This document shows, in pieces, positions 27,425 to 36,894 of a DNA stretch of 55,890 nt. Numbering within the stretch: position 1 is the stretch's first letter; the number at the start of each line of letters is the position of its first letter. Under the pieces are notes generated by a model. That model made no database searches, was not told the origin of the DNA, and was given only the letters and a program-made list of their open reading frames with translations. The stretch covers positions 1-55,890 of the forward strand of contig NZ_JACIGI010000024.1 of NCBI RefSeq assembly GCF_014197795.1. The letters are read 5' to 3'. The stretch is from Roseospira goensis (GTDB lineage: Bacteria; Pseudomonadota; Alphaproteobacteria; Rhodospirillales; Rhodospirillaceae). The translations under genes were made by a program, and so were the position numbers.

Positions 27425-27454
27425 CGCGCTGTTCGGCTGACGCGCTGTTCGGCT
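27407..27454. repeat. 16-bp tandem repeat, three copies, covering the protease stop codon
   Basis: GACGCGCTGTTCGGCT occurs at 27407, 27423 and 27439. Each copy is followed by GA, giving TGA at 27422, 27438 and 27454, one in each reading frame. Each frame therefore ends D-A-L-F-G-stop. Confidence 0.92.
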
Positions 27455-27496
27455 GACCGCGGCGGCCCCTCGCGGCTCCCGCGCCGGCGGCCCCGC

Positions 27497-28381
27497 TCAG
27501 GACCCGGCGGCGGCGGTCGCCCCCACCACGCGCGGTTGTGAGCCGACCTCGGCCAGGATATGCGCCGTCACCCAGGCCCGCAGGAACTCGGCCATGTCCT
27601 CGGTGAAGCGCGGCGGGCGCGGCGCCGCCAGGTGGCGGCTGCGGAAGTCGGTCATGTCCTTGAGCCAGCGCCAGCGGCTGGCGGCCAGCGGCTCGCCGGC
27701 ACCGCGGCCCCAGCGGCCGTCCTCGCGGTCCATGTGGCAGACCGCGCTGGCCAGCAGGCGGTCGAACAGGCGCGCGATCTCGTCGCGGCCGGCGTTGGCG
27801 GCCCAGCGGTCGTGCAGGCTGTTCACCAGGGTCACCAGTTCGCGGTGTTCGGCGTCGGTCTCCGGATCTCCCAGCGCGTAGGCGGCGCGCCAGCGCAGCA
27901 GCGGCCCGGTGGGGCGCTCCGGCTCGGCCACCACCGCGACCACGTCGGCCTGAAGGCCCTTGGGACCCTCGCTGACCGTCATGCGCACCGTCTGGCCCTC
28001 GACCAGATCGAACAGCCCGCATTGTTCCAGCGTGCGCACGTGCACGAACACGTCGGCCTGGTCGCTGTCCCGGGTGACGAACCCGAAGCCTTTGTATGCG
28101 TTGAAGAACTTCACCACGCCGGTGAGGCCCTCGTTCAGCGTCTCCGGGTCGGCGGCACAACTGGGTTCGGGCACCTCCAGCACCGCGTCGATGGTCTGCA
28201 CCTCCCAGCCCTTCGGTCCCTCGATCAGGGTGCAGGTGAGCTGGGTGCCCTCCGGCAAGCGGTCGAGACCGCGGGCCTCGACCGCGGAGACATGCAGAAA
28301 CGCGTCCGGCAGTCCCTCTTCCGGACGGACGAAACCGAAGCCCTTTTTCGGGTTATACCATTTGACGGTGACCTTGGTCAT
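27497..28381 (-). CDS. double cold-shock-domain protein fused to a degenerate hemerythrin-like domain
   Basis: The 294-residue protein has two cold-shock domains, residues 2-68 (KWYNPKKGFGFV, DAFLHVSAV) and 85-152 (VKFFNAYKGFGFV, DVFVHVRTL), each with both RNP motifs for single-stranded RNA or DNA. From about 163 a four-helix hemerythrin-like domain begins: WRAAYALG, DAEHRELVTLVNSLHD, CHMDRED and WVTAHILAE. Of the seven usual iron ligands, His179, His216, Glu220 and His274 are in place. The His-x3-His pair of the third helix and the terminal Asp appear lost. ATG at 28381 follows GGAGGGGG by a normal gap. The combination suggests an RNA-binding protein with a sensor or structural domain. Confidence 0.85.
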   Translation of the reverse strand: MTKVTVKWYNPKKGFGFVRPEEGLPDAFLHVSAVEARGLDRLPEGTQLTCTLIEGPKGWEVQTIDAVLEVPEPSCAADPETLNEGLTGVVKFFNAYKGFGFVTRDSDQADVFVHVRTLEQCGLFDLVEGQTVRMTVSEGPKGLQADVVAVVAEPERPTGPLLRWRAAYALGDPETDAEHRELVTLVNSLHDRWAANAGRDEIARLFDRLLASAVCHMDREDGRWGRGAGEPLAASRWRWLKDMTDFRSRHLAAPRPPRFTEDMAEFLRAWVTAHILAEVGSQPRVVGATAAAGS

Positions 28382-28699
28382 GGTCGTCCCCCTCCGCCCA
28401 CAAAAGGCGCGCTCCAGCACCAAGCGCCTATGAACTATGCAGGGGCACCAGGGATGCTGGCAACCCCACACGCTGGGTAAGCCCGAAAAACCGAGCGGCT
28501 ATGCTACCTCAGGGGAAGCGTTCGGCCGGGCAATGTCAACGCCCAACGGAGGAGATCTCGTTCGTTGGTATAGCGCCTGCGGGACGGACCACCCGCCCCG
28601 GCCACAGCCTCCGGCGTCACGCACCTATGGCCGTATCACCGTCCTTTGGCCTGCTTTCGGGTGTGTCCGGGGGCGAATCGGGTGTCGGTCGCCGCGGCG
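28382..28699. other. 318-base intergenic region upstream of the cold-shock fusion gene
   Basis: This AT-richer stretch should carry the promoter and leader of the cold-shock fusion gene (minus strand). TTGACA reads on the minus strand at 28539-28534, but no good -10 lies 16-18 bases on. The leader can form small stems such as GGGGTTGCC / GGCACC variants near 28445-28470. No gene was recognised. Confidence 0.35.
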
Positions 28700-29371
28700 C
28701 TACCGGGGCACGAAGCGCACCGGGCCGTACCAGGCCCGCCAGGTCCCGCCGCGGTCGTCGCAGTCGGTCATCAGGGCCACGGCGTCGATCGCGTCCACCG
28801 CCAGGTCGTGGAAGCGGCGGAAGTCGGCCCGCACGTCGCGGCGGGCGGTCACCCAGGCGCCCGGCGCGGCCGGTGGCCCGGAGGCCACCGCCACCATGTG
28901 GGCCTGATCGGCGTAGGCATTGGGCCAGTCGGCCCCGGCGGGCTCTCCGGCCGCCCAGACGTAGTTCACCGCCCGCGTGCGCCAGGGCAGCAGACCGCCG
29001 TCCCGGATCACGTACAGCCGTGCCACGTAGTCGTCGCCGGCCTTGGTGCGCTCGCTCGGGCCGGCCGCGGGAACCGCCTCGACACGCCACGACCATTCCA
29101 GGATCGGCGTCTTGGTCAGGTCGACGGTCTGGCGCCGGACCAGGCCGGAGGCGCTGTCGCGGCACGTGGCCCGCAACGCCGGCCGGCCCGCCACGTGGTC
29201 GAGGGCGTAGGCCGTCGTGCCGACGAAGACCTGACGCTCCCAGGCCAGCAGGTCCGCCGGCGCGAACGCGGTCTGCTCGGTTTCTGCGCCGGCCGGCGCG
29301 AGGAGGCCCGTCGCCAGCAGGGCGACGACGGCGGGGACGACTCGGCGCATGACAGGGGCGACTCGGCGCAT
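28700..29371 (-). CDS. DUF3047 family exported protein
   Basis: The 223-residue protein begins with a signal peptide (MRRVVPAVVALLATGLLAP, ending near AGAE) and continues with the DUF3047 pattern: LRATCRDSASGLVRR, PILEWSWRVE, GDDYVARLYVI, AVNYVWAAG and CDDRGGTWRAWYGPVRF at the end. The family is found in periplasmic proteins of unknown function. ATG at 29371 has AAGGA upstream. A second ATG at 29350 lies in a duplicated segment (CGACTCGGCGCATGAC twice, 20 bp apart), so the start was probably created or moved by a small tandem duplication. Confidence 0.85.
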   Translation of the reverse strand: MRRVAPVMRRVVPAVVALLATGLLAPAGAETEQTAFAPADLLAWERQVFVGTTAYALDHVAGRPALRATCRDSASGLVRRQTVDLTKTPILEWSWRVEAVPAAGPSERTKAGDDYVARLYVIRDGGLLPWRTRAVNYVWAAGEPAGADWPNAYADQAHMVAVASGPPAAPGAWVTARRDVRADFRRFHDLAVDAIDAVALMTDCDDRGGTWRAWYGPVRFVPR

Positions 29372-29966
29372 GACCTGATCCTTACGACGGGGACCACCGC
29401 CCGGACACGTGGCGATGCAAGACCCGGGCGCCCAGGGGGGGCGGCGCAGGAGCGACACGAAACCGTCACCGGCCCGCCCCGACCCCGGTCCGGGGTGCCC
29501 GGATTCACTTGAGAACCGGGCGCCCGGTCTCGTTCGCCCGATCCGTCATGGACCGAAAGTTGGAACACGGGCCTAGAACCCGCGCCCCGGTCCGTGTACG
29601 CTGTGCAGCGCGAACGGACGGCCGCGCCCCACTCAACGACGCCACCCCGCGTCGGCGGCCGCCTCCACCCTGGCCGGCGGCGCCATTCCGGCGCGTCGGT
29701 CCGATTCGGCGTGGGTTTACTCGCGTCCCTGTCGTGCACCGCCGAAGGCGCGGGCCGCAGGGCAACTCTGCGCGCCGCAGTCACGGCGGCGCGCCCGGGA
29801 CAGCAGTGTGTCGTTTTCTGCCGGCGGCGGGCCACGGGTCCGTGCGTCCGTTTGTCCCACGGCTCGCGACCGACCGATCACCGTGCCTGCGGGCGCCGTG
29901 CCCGACCGATCCCTTGCGTCGGTCGCGGACGCGCACCCGCGGCCCTGACCAGGGAGACCGAGCGTC
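29372..29966. other. 595-base intergenic region with the metK leader
   Basis: Divergent gap between the DUF3047 gene and metK. It contains a 14-bp perfect palindrome ACCGGGCGCCCGGT at 29515-29528 and a strong hairpin at 29770-29794 (GCGCGCCGC / GCGGCGCGC). Near metK, CGACCGATC recurs at about 29870 and 29912 with TCGGTCG complements that can pair. None of the known SAM riboswitch consensus sequences was recognised by eye. Confidence 0.45.
29770..29794 (+). promoter_or_regulatory. hairpin in the metK upstream region
   Basis: GCGCGCCGC (29770-29778) pairs perfectly with GCGGCGCGC (29786-29794) around a 7-base loop, about 170 bases before metK. It may be part of a structured leader or a terminator element. 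Confidence 0.4.
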
Positions 29967-31142
29967 TTGACCGACAGCTATATCTTCACCTCCGAATCGG
30001 TGGGTGCCGGACACCCCGACAAGCTCGCCGACAGCATCTCGGACGCCATCCTGGACGCCATCCTGGCCCAGGACCCCGCCGCCCGCGTGGCGTGCGAGAC
30101 CATGGTCAACACCGGGATGTGCATCCTTTCCGGCGAGATCACCACCACGGCCCACGTCGACTACGCCCAGGTGGCCCGCGATACCATCCTCGACGTCGGC
30201 TACGACGACCCGCGGTATGGATACGACGGCCGCTCCTGCGCGGTTCTCGTGGCACTGGACAAGCAGTCGCCGGACATCGCCCAGGGCGTCGACGAGGGGC
30301 GCGGCCTCGACCTGGAGCAGGGCGCCGGCGACCAGGGCCTGATGTTCGGGTTCGCCTGCCGCGAGACCGACGACCTGATGCCGCTGCCGATCCAGCTCGC
30401 CCATCGTCTGACCGCGCGCCAGGCCGCGGTGCGCCAGAGCGGCACGCTGCCGTGGCTGCGGCCGGACGTGAAGAGCCAGGTCAGTGTCCGCTACGAGGGC
30501 GGCCGGCCGGCCGGCATCGACGCCATCGTGCTGTCGACCCAGCACGACGAGGACGTCGACCACGCCACCCTGCGCGCGGCGGTGATCGAGGAAATCGTCA
30601 AGCCATGCGTGCCGGCGGCGTTCCTCGACGACGCCACCACCTATCACATCAATCCCACCGGCCGCTTCGTCATCGGCGGTCCGGTCGGCGACTGCGGCCT
30701 GACCGGCCGCAAGATCATCGTCGACACCTACGGCGGCATGGGCCGCCACGGCGGCGGCGCCTTCTCGGGCAAGGACCCGTCCAAGGTCGACCGATCCGCC
30801 GCCTATGCCGCCCGCTACGTGGCCAAGAACGTGGTGGCGGCCGGCCTGGCCGACCGCTGCGAGGTCCAGCTCGCCTATGCCATCGGCGTCGCCCAGCCGG
30901 TCTCGGTGCGGGTCGACACCTTCGGCACCGGCACCATCCCCGAAGCCCGCATCGAGACCCTGGTGCGCACCCACTTCGACCTGCGGCCCAAGGGCATCAT
31001 CGCGATGCTCGACCTGCTGCGCCCGATCTACCGCCAGACCGCCGCCAATGGCCACTTCGGCCGCGCCGGCGTGCCCTGGGAGGCGACCGATCGCGCCGCG
31101 GCGCTGGCCGATGCGGCCGGCACCCGCCCCGCCGCCGAATAG
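29967..31142 (+). CDS. metK: S-adenosylmethionine synthetase
   Basis: The 391-residue enzyme makes SAM from methionine and ATP. Signatures: [17 protein letters not shown] at residues 11-27, [12 protein letters not shown] near 116-127 (hexapeptide GAGDQG), and [19 protein letters not shown] near 261-279 with the P-loop-like GGGAFSGKD. The start is TTG at 29967, ten bases after AGGGAG; no ATG or GTG is better placed. The downstream methyltransferase is 23 bases away on the same strand, so the SAM made here probably feeds glycine methylation to betaine. Whether this is the only metK of the genome cannot be seen. Confidence 0.96.
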   Translation: MTDSYIFTSESVGAGHPDKLADSISDAILDAILAQDPAARVACETMVNTGMCILSGEITTTAHVDYAQVARDTILDVGYDDPRYGYDGRSCAVLVALDKQSPDIAQGVDEGRGLDLEQGAGDQGLMFGFACRETDDLMPLPIQLAHRLTARQAAVRQSGTLPWLRPDVKSQVSVRYEGGRPAGIDAIVLSTQHDEDVDHATLRAAVIEEIVKPCVPAAFLDDATTYHINPTGRFVIGGPVGDCGLTGRKIIVDTYGGMGRHGGGAFSGKDPSKVDRSAAYAARYVAKNVVAAGLADRCEVQLAYAIGVAQPVSVRVDTFGTGTIPEARIETLVRTHFDLRPKGIIAMLDLLRPIYRQTAANGHFGRAGVPWEATDRAAALADAAGTRPAAE

Positions 31143-31165
31143 GCCGAACAGGAGGACCCCCGACC

Positions 31166-32845
<1,680 letters not shown>

Positions 32846-32851
32846 TCCCGG

Positions 32852-32887
32852 GCCGCCGGGCGTCGGCGTCGTCCGGCGCCCGGCGGC
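32852..32887 (+). terminator. hairpin downstream of the betaine methyltransferase
   Basis: GCCGCCGGGCG (32852-32862) pairs perfectly with CGCCCGGCGGC (32877-32887). There is no U-run, so it may stabilise or terminate weakly. Confidence 0.5.
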
Positions 32888-32899
32888 GCATCCCCGCGA

Positions 32900-32934
32900 A
32901 GCCGCCCCATCCCGCCCGCCGGGGTGGGGCGGTT
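32900..32934 (+). terminator. second hairpin downstream of the betaine methyltransferase
   Basis: CCGCCCCA (32902-32909) pairs with TGGGGCGG (32925-32932), extended by outer pairs into TT at 32933-32934. With the previous hairpin it forms a tandem 3' structure between convergent genes. Confidence 0.5.
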
Positions 32935-32945
32935 GCGCGTTCGGG

Positions 32946-32992
32946 CGCGTTTCAGCCGATTGCGACAAACCGGACTCGCGCGGCGAGTCCGG
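32946..32992. repeat. dispersed repeat, copy C
   Basis: 32946-32980 matches copy A at 33 of 35 bases. The copy ends in its own hairpin, CCGGACTCGC / GCGAGTCCGG (32970-32992) with loop GCG. It lies between the convergent betaine methyltransferase and sensor kinase genes. Confidence 0.8.
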
Positions 32993-33008
32993 AGGCGCGG
33001 GGACCGCG

Positions 33009-34079
33009 TCAGGTCACCGCGGGGAAGCGCAGGGTGACCGTGGTGCCCTCGCCAACCAGGCTGTCCACGTGAACCGTGCCGCCGTGGCGGGCCATCAACG
33101 TGTTGACGATGGCCAGGCCGAGCCCGACCCCGGGCTCCGCCGCCGTGGTCGTGCCGGCGCCGCGCTCGTAGGGCAGCAGCATGCGCGGGATGTCCTTGCG
33201 CGGGATGCCGATGCCGGTGTCCGAGACGCTGATCTCGTAGCGCGCCGGGGTCACCGTGCCGGCCCGGATGACGATGGAGCCGCCGGGCCGGTTATACTTG
33301 ATGGCATTGGTGACGAGGTTGGTGATCATGCGCAGCAGCGCATGGGCGTCGGCCCACACCGTGCCGTCGTCGTCGGCGATGCGGACGCTGATGTGCAGGC
33401 GCCGCTCGCGGGCGCGTTCCCGAAGGGTGTTCAGGCAGCGGTCGACCACGGGGCGCACCGCCACCGCTTCCAACGTCAGCGTGGTGCGGCCGGCCTCGAC
33501 CTTCGAGATGTCAAGCAGGTCCTCCAGGATGGCCAGCAGGTCGGTGGTGCTGCGATGAATATCGCCGGCGTAGGTCGCGTAGGTGTCGAGGTCGGCGTTG
33601 GGGATGTGGCGGTCGCGCATAATCTCCGCGAAGCCGAGGATGGCGTTGAGCGGGGTGCGCAGCTCGTGGCTGGTGGCGGCCAGGAAGTTCGATTTGGCCT
33701 TGGTGGCGGCCTCCGCTTCGGTCCGCAACCGGTCCGACAACGCGACGGCCTCCCGCAACTCGTATTGGGTGCGCTCCAATCGCCGCAACACCCGCGTCAA
33801 CTGCACCATGCGGGAGATGGAAAAGACCAGCAGGAACCCGGCCATGACGATGGCGGCGGTGAAAAACTCGTCGACCTCGTAGTCCTCGTAGCGCCGGGTA
33901 TACGCGGCCAGCCACTCGAAGGCGTCCAGGTCGATCGCCACAAGGAACACCGTCAACCCGGTGAACAGCAGCACCAGGGCCTCGATCCGCGCCCAGCGCC
34001 GGTCGGCCCTGACGGAGGGCTCGGTGCCGTCATCCGGGGCGCTGGAGGGGGGACGGGGGCGGGGGCCTGACGGGGTCAT
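33009..34079 (-). CDS. orphan membrane sensor histidine kinase
   Basis: The 356-residue protein has two membrane segments (residues about 32-50 and 72-92) enclosing only a short periplasmic loop, then a coiled linker and the HisKA domain with the phosphorylated His138 in ATSHELRTPLNAILGF. The HATPase domain shows NLVTNAIKYNRPGG (N box), VSDTGIGIP (G1) and GVGLGLAIV (G2). All catalytic boxes look intact. No response regulator is adjacent, and the signal is unknown; the small loop suggests a membrane or internal cue. ATG at 34079 is chosen; longer frames upstream lack family similarity. Confidence 0.92.
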   Translation of the reverse strand: MTPSGPRPRPPSSAPDDGTEPSVRADRRWARIEALVLLFTGLTVFLVAIDLDAFEWLAAYTRRYEDYEVDEFFTAAIVMAGFLLVFSISRMVQLTRVLRRLERTQYELREAVALSDRLRTEAEAATKAKSNFLAATSHELRTPLNAILGFAEIMRDRHIPNADLDTYATYAGDIHRSTTDLLAILEDLLDISKVEAGRTTLTLEAVAVRPVVDRCLNTLRERARERRLHISVRIADDDGTVWADAHALLRMITNLVTNAIKYNRPGGSIVIRAGTVTPARYEISVSDTGIGIPRKDIPRMLLPYERGAGTTTAAEPGVGLGLAIVNTLMARHGGTVHVDSLVGEGTTVTLRFPAVT

Positions 34080-34435
34080 CGCGGGGGCCTGCGGCAGAAG
34101 ACGGGACGGGGCCCGTCCGCCGTGGTACGGCGGACGGTGAACGCGGCACCGGCGCCTCAGCGGCGCGGACCGGTTGGAGGCTGCGATCGCGGTATCCGCG
34201 AGACGAGGCTCCAAAAAACGAAGGGCGCAATGCGCGAATAAACCCGGAGACTATACACCTGGGGATAGCCGGACCATTCTTCACGCGCAGACTATCACAC
34301 TGACCGAGATTGGGCACGGTCTTCCTTGTGGTGATCAGAAGTGGTGTCAGGTCTTGAGGGTCGCATGCGAATAGCTGGACTCGTCCGGAGTGGGGGGCGT
34401 TGGCCGCCCCCGGTTACAGCCGATTGCGATCCGCG
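34080..34435. other. 356-base intergenic region upstream of the sensor kinase
   Basis: The gap separates two minus-strand genes. Near the kinase it has lower-GC DNA with TATACAC and TATCACAC at 34251-34300 that could hold its promoter. Near the aminotransferase it has a terminator-like hairpin (34393-34411) and dispersed repeat copy D. No gene was recognised. Confidence 0.4.
34393..34411 (-). terminator. hairpin after the aminotransferase gene
   Basis: GGGGGCG (34393-34399) pairs with CGCCCCC (34405-34411) around TTGGC, 25 bases past the stop of the minus-strand aminotransferase. Confidence 0.5.
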
Positions 34436-34440
34436 CTAGG
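34413..34440. repeat. dispersed repeat, copy D
   Basis: 34413-34429 is identical to 11554-11570 (17 bases) and 34426-34440 to 11682-11696 (15 bases). The copy runs into the stop codon of the aminotransferase. In copy A these two segments are about 110 bases apart, so D looks like a deleted or minimal version. Confidence 0.75.
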
Positions 34441-35767
34441 GTACTGCCCGGATCGCCTCGGCCAGCGTGCCGAAGAGCTGGTCGATCTGCCCGGGCTCGA
34501 TAATGAGCGGCGGCGACAGCGCGATGATGTCGCCTGTGACCCGGATCAGCAGGCCCATCTCGTAGGCCTTCAGGAACACCTCGAAGGCCCGCTTGCCCGC
34601 CTCGCCGGGGCGCGGTTCCAGCTCGATGCCGGCGATCAGGCCCATGCAGCGCAGGTCGATGACGTGGGGCAGGCCCTTCAGCGAGAACACCGCGTCGGCC
34701 CAGGCCGCCTCCAGGTCGCGGGCGCGGGTCAGCAGGCCCTCGGCGCGATACAGCTCCTGGGTGGCCATGGCGGCGGCGCAGGCCAGCGGGTGGGCCGAAT
34801 AGGTATAGCCGTGGAACAGTTCGATGAGGTGGTCCGGCCCGGTCATGAAGGCGTCGTGGATGGCGCCGGTCACGAACGTGGCCCCCATGGGCACGGCGGC
34901 GTTGTTGATCGCCTTGGCGGTGGTCAGGATGTCGGGGGTGACGCCGAAGTGCTCGGCCGCGGTGGCGCTGCCCAGACGGCCGAAGGCGGTGATGACCTCG
35001 TCGAAGATCAACAGGATGCCGTGTTTCGCGGTGATCTCCCGCAGCCGCTCCAGGTAGCCCCGGGGCGGCAGCAGTACCCCGGTCGAGCCGGCCATGGGCT
35101 CGACGATGACGGCGGCGATGGTCTCCGCCCCGTGCAGCGCCACCAGCCGCTCCAGCTCGTCGGCCAGGTGGGCGCCGTGCGCCGGCTGGCCCGGGGTGAA
35201 GGCGTTCCGTTCCGGCAGGTGGGTATGGGGCAGATGGTCGACGCCGCCCAGCAGGCCGCCGAACAGGCGCCGGTTGTTGACGATCCCGCCGACGGAAATG
35301 CCGCCGAAGTTGACCCCGTGGTAGCCGCGCTCGCGCCCGATCAGGCGGGTGCGGCTGCCCTCGCCGCGGGTGCGGTGGTAGGCCAGGGCGATCTTGAGGG
35401 CGGTCTCCACCGCCTCCGAGCCCGAGTTGGTGAAGAAGACATGGTCGATGCCCTCGGGCATCCCCTGGACCAGCCGGTTGGCCAGGTCGAAGGCCAGCGG
35501 GTGGCCCATCTGGAACGCCGGGGCGTAGTCGAGCTGGCCGGCCATGGCGCGGACGGCCTCGACGATCTCGCGCCGCCCGTGACCGGCGTTGACGCACCAC
35601 AGGCCGGCGGTGCCGTCCAGGATCGCGCGGCCGTCGTGGCTGGTGTAGTGCATGCCCTCGGCCGCCACCAGCAGGCGCGGCGCGCCCTTGAACTGGCGGT
35701 TGGCGGTGAACGGCATCCAGAACGCGGTCAGGTCGTTGGCCACGGGGGCGTGCGGGTCGAAGGTCAT
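34436..35767 (-). CDS. class III aminotransferase, omega-amino acid--pyruvate type
   Basis: The 443-residue PLP enzyme resembles beta-alanine/omega-amino-acid pyruvate aminotransferases: it starts NDLTAFWMPFTANRQFKG, typical of that group, with GLWCVNAGHGR, FFTNSGSEAVETALK, GYHG, and LIFDEVITAFGRLG. The PLP lysine is near residue 285 in LTTAKAINNA. The reaction moves an amino group from a terminal amine, such as beta-alanine or taurine-like compounds, to pyruvate. The precise substrate cannot be settled. ATG at 35767 follows GGAG; an upstream ATG at 35809 would add a basic leader. Apparently monocistronic. Confidence 0.9.
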   Translation of the reverse strand: MTFDPHAPVANDLTAFWMPFTANRQFKGAPRLLVAAEGMHYTSHDGRAILDGTAGLWCVNAGHGRREIVEAVRAMAGQLDYAPAFQMGHPLAFDLANRLVQGMPEGIDHVFFTNSGSEAVETALKIALAYHRTRGEGSRTRLIGRERGYHGVNFGGISVGGIVNNRRLFGGLLGGVDHLPHTHLPERNAFTPGQPAHGAHLADELERLVALHGAETIAAVIVEPMAGSTGVLLPPRGYLERLREITAKHGILLIFDEVITAFGRLGSATAAEHFGVTPDILTTAKAINNAAVPMGATFVTGAIHDAFMTGPDHLIELFHGYTYSAHPLACAAAMATQELYRAEGLLTRARDLEAAWADAVFSLKGLPHVIDLRCMGLIAGIELEPRPGEAGKRAFEVFLKAYEMGLLIRVTGDIIALSPPLIIEPGQIDQLFGTLAEAIRAVP

Positions 35768-35848
35768 GGCGGGCGGGCTCCGGCGGACGGGGTCGAGACG
35801 CGATCGCAAGGATAGGCCGGCCCGACCCCGCTGGTCACCCCCCGCCGC

Positions 35849-36706
35849 TCACCCCCCGCCGGTCACGCCCGGCTGGTCCGCCGGCGCGGCCGCGCCGGGC
35901 CGTGCCGCGCCGTCGCGCGGCATGTGCACGCCGCGCAGCCGGCCGCCCATGACGTGGTGACGGACGTCGTGCAGCCACAGTTCCTCGGGCCGCGGCGCGA
36001 TCCGCCACCACCAGGTCGCGCCCTCCACGTCCGGCACGATACCGCACAGCAGGTCCTCGGCGGCGGTGGGGCGGTCGGCCGTCATCTCCTGGCGCTCGGT
36101 GTCGGTGACCAGGCAGACCGGACAGGGCGCCTCCATCAGCAGGTGCAGATGGTCGGCGATCAGGCGGCGGCGGAAGGCCAGCAGCGCCGCCTCGTCGGTG
36201 TCGTGGTGGCGCGCCAGCCAACGCGCCGGCAGCAGCGGCAATTGCGACAGCACGTTGCACGACACCACCAGGTCGGCGTCGGCCAGGCCCGGGATCACCG
36301 GCCGCGACGGCGGCAGCGGTGCCCCGCGCGGCAGGGTGCGCACCGCCTCCACCACGCCGGTGACGTCGCACGGGGCCAGCTCCACCGACGGGATGCGCAA
36401 CGCGGTCAGCCGCACCGACGGCATGAACAGCACATCCACCAGCACCACGCGGCGGAACAGCAGCGCCAGGGTGGCCACCGGCACGTCGCTGAGCAGGCCG
36501 GCGCCGACCACCACCACCTGGTTCCAGCGGTCGAGCTGGGCCACCTGGTCAAGGATCACGCTGTGCGTGGCCCGCAGGTGCGGCCCCCAGGCCCGCCGGT
36601 TGCGGCGGCGGCGGGCGTCCACGGCGATCAGTTCGCGCAGGTAGCCCATCCGGCGCAGCCCGCGCGGCGCCGGGGTGAGACGGTGACGGATCCATTCGAC
36701 GATCAT
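35849..36706 (-). CDS. uncharacterised protein at the end of the flagellar block, Rossmann/methyltransferase-like
   Basis: I do not recognise a named family. The 285-residue protein has a Rossmann-like order: NQVVVVGAGLLSDVPVATL (a glycine-rich loop), RRVVLVDVLFMPSVR, VELAPCDVTGVV and ADLVVSCNVLSQLPLLPA, which together look like a class I methyltransferase with an atypical motif I (G-A-G-L-L). It ends in a Pro/Ala-rich tail. The basic start MIVEWIRHRLTPAPRGLRRMG may contact membrane or RNA. It follows the FliK-like gene by 188 bases on the same strand, so it may share flagellar expression. Confidence 0.6.
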   Translation of the reverse strand: MIVEWIRHRLTPAPRGLRRMGYLRELIAVDARRRRNRRAWGPHLRATHSVILDQVAQLDRWNQVVVVGAGLLSDVPVATLALLFRRVVLVDVLFMPSVRLTALRIPSVELAPCDVTGVVEAVRTLPRGAPLPPSRPVIPGLADADLVVSCNVLSQLPLLPARWLARHHDTDEAALLAFRRRLIADHLHLLMEAPCPVCLVTDTERQEMTADRPTAAEDLLCGIVPDVEGATWWWRIAPRPEELWLHDVRHHVMGGRLRGVHMPRDGAARPGAAAPADQPGVTGGG

Positions 36707-36894
36707 CGGCGCGCGGCGCCTCGCGGCAGCAGGGACGGGGGACGCAGAGCCGGACGGCGGCGGCCGCCGGTCCCGGCCGGTCTGCCGTCCGGTCTTAGCA
36801 CGCCGCCGCCCGCTCTGGGCACCCGGGAAACGCCCGCGCCGCGTGGTCACGCCGGCGGGCCGACGATCCGGGGCCATCTCGTGGTCGGCCGGAG

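Noticed and set aside
28501-28540. A sigma-70 promoter for the cold-shock fusion gene using TTGACA at 28539-28534
   Set aside because: The best -10-like sequence (TAGCAT) is 27 bases away, far from the usual 16-18.
29372-29966. A SAM-II or SAM/SAH riboswitch upstream of metK
   Set aside because: Expected for metK in this group, but none of the known conserved core sequences could be read; only generic hairpins are seen. An Infernal scan would decide.
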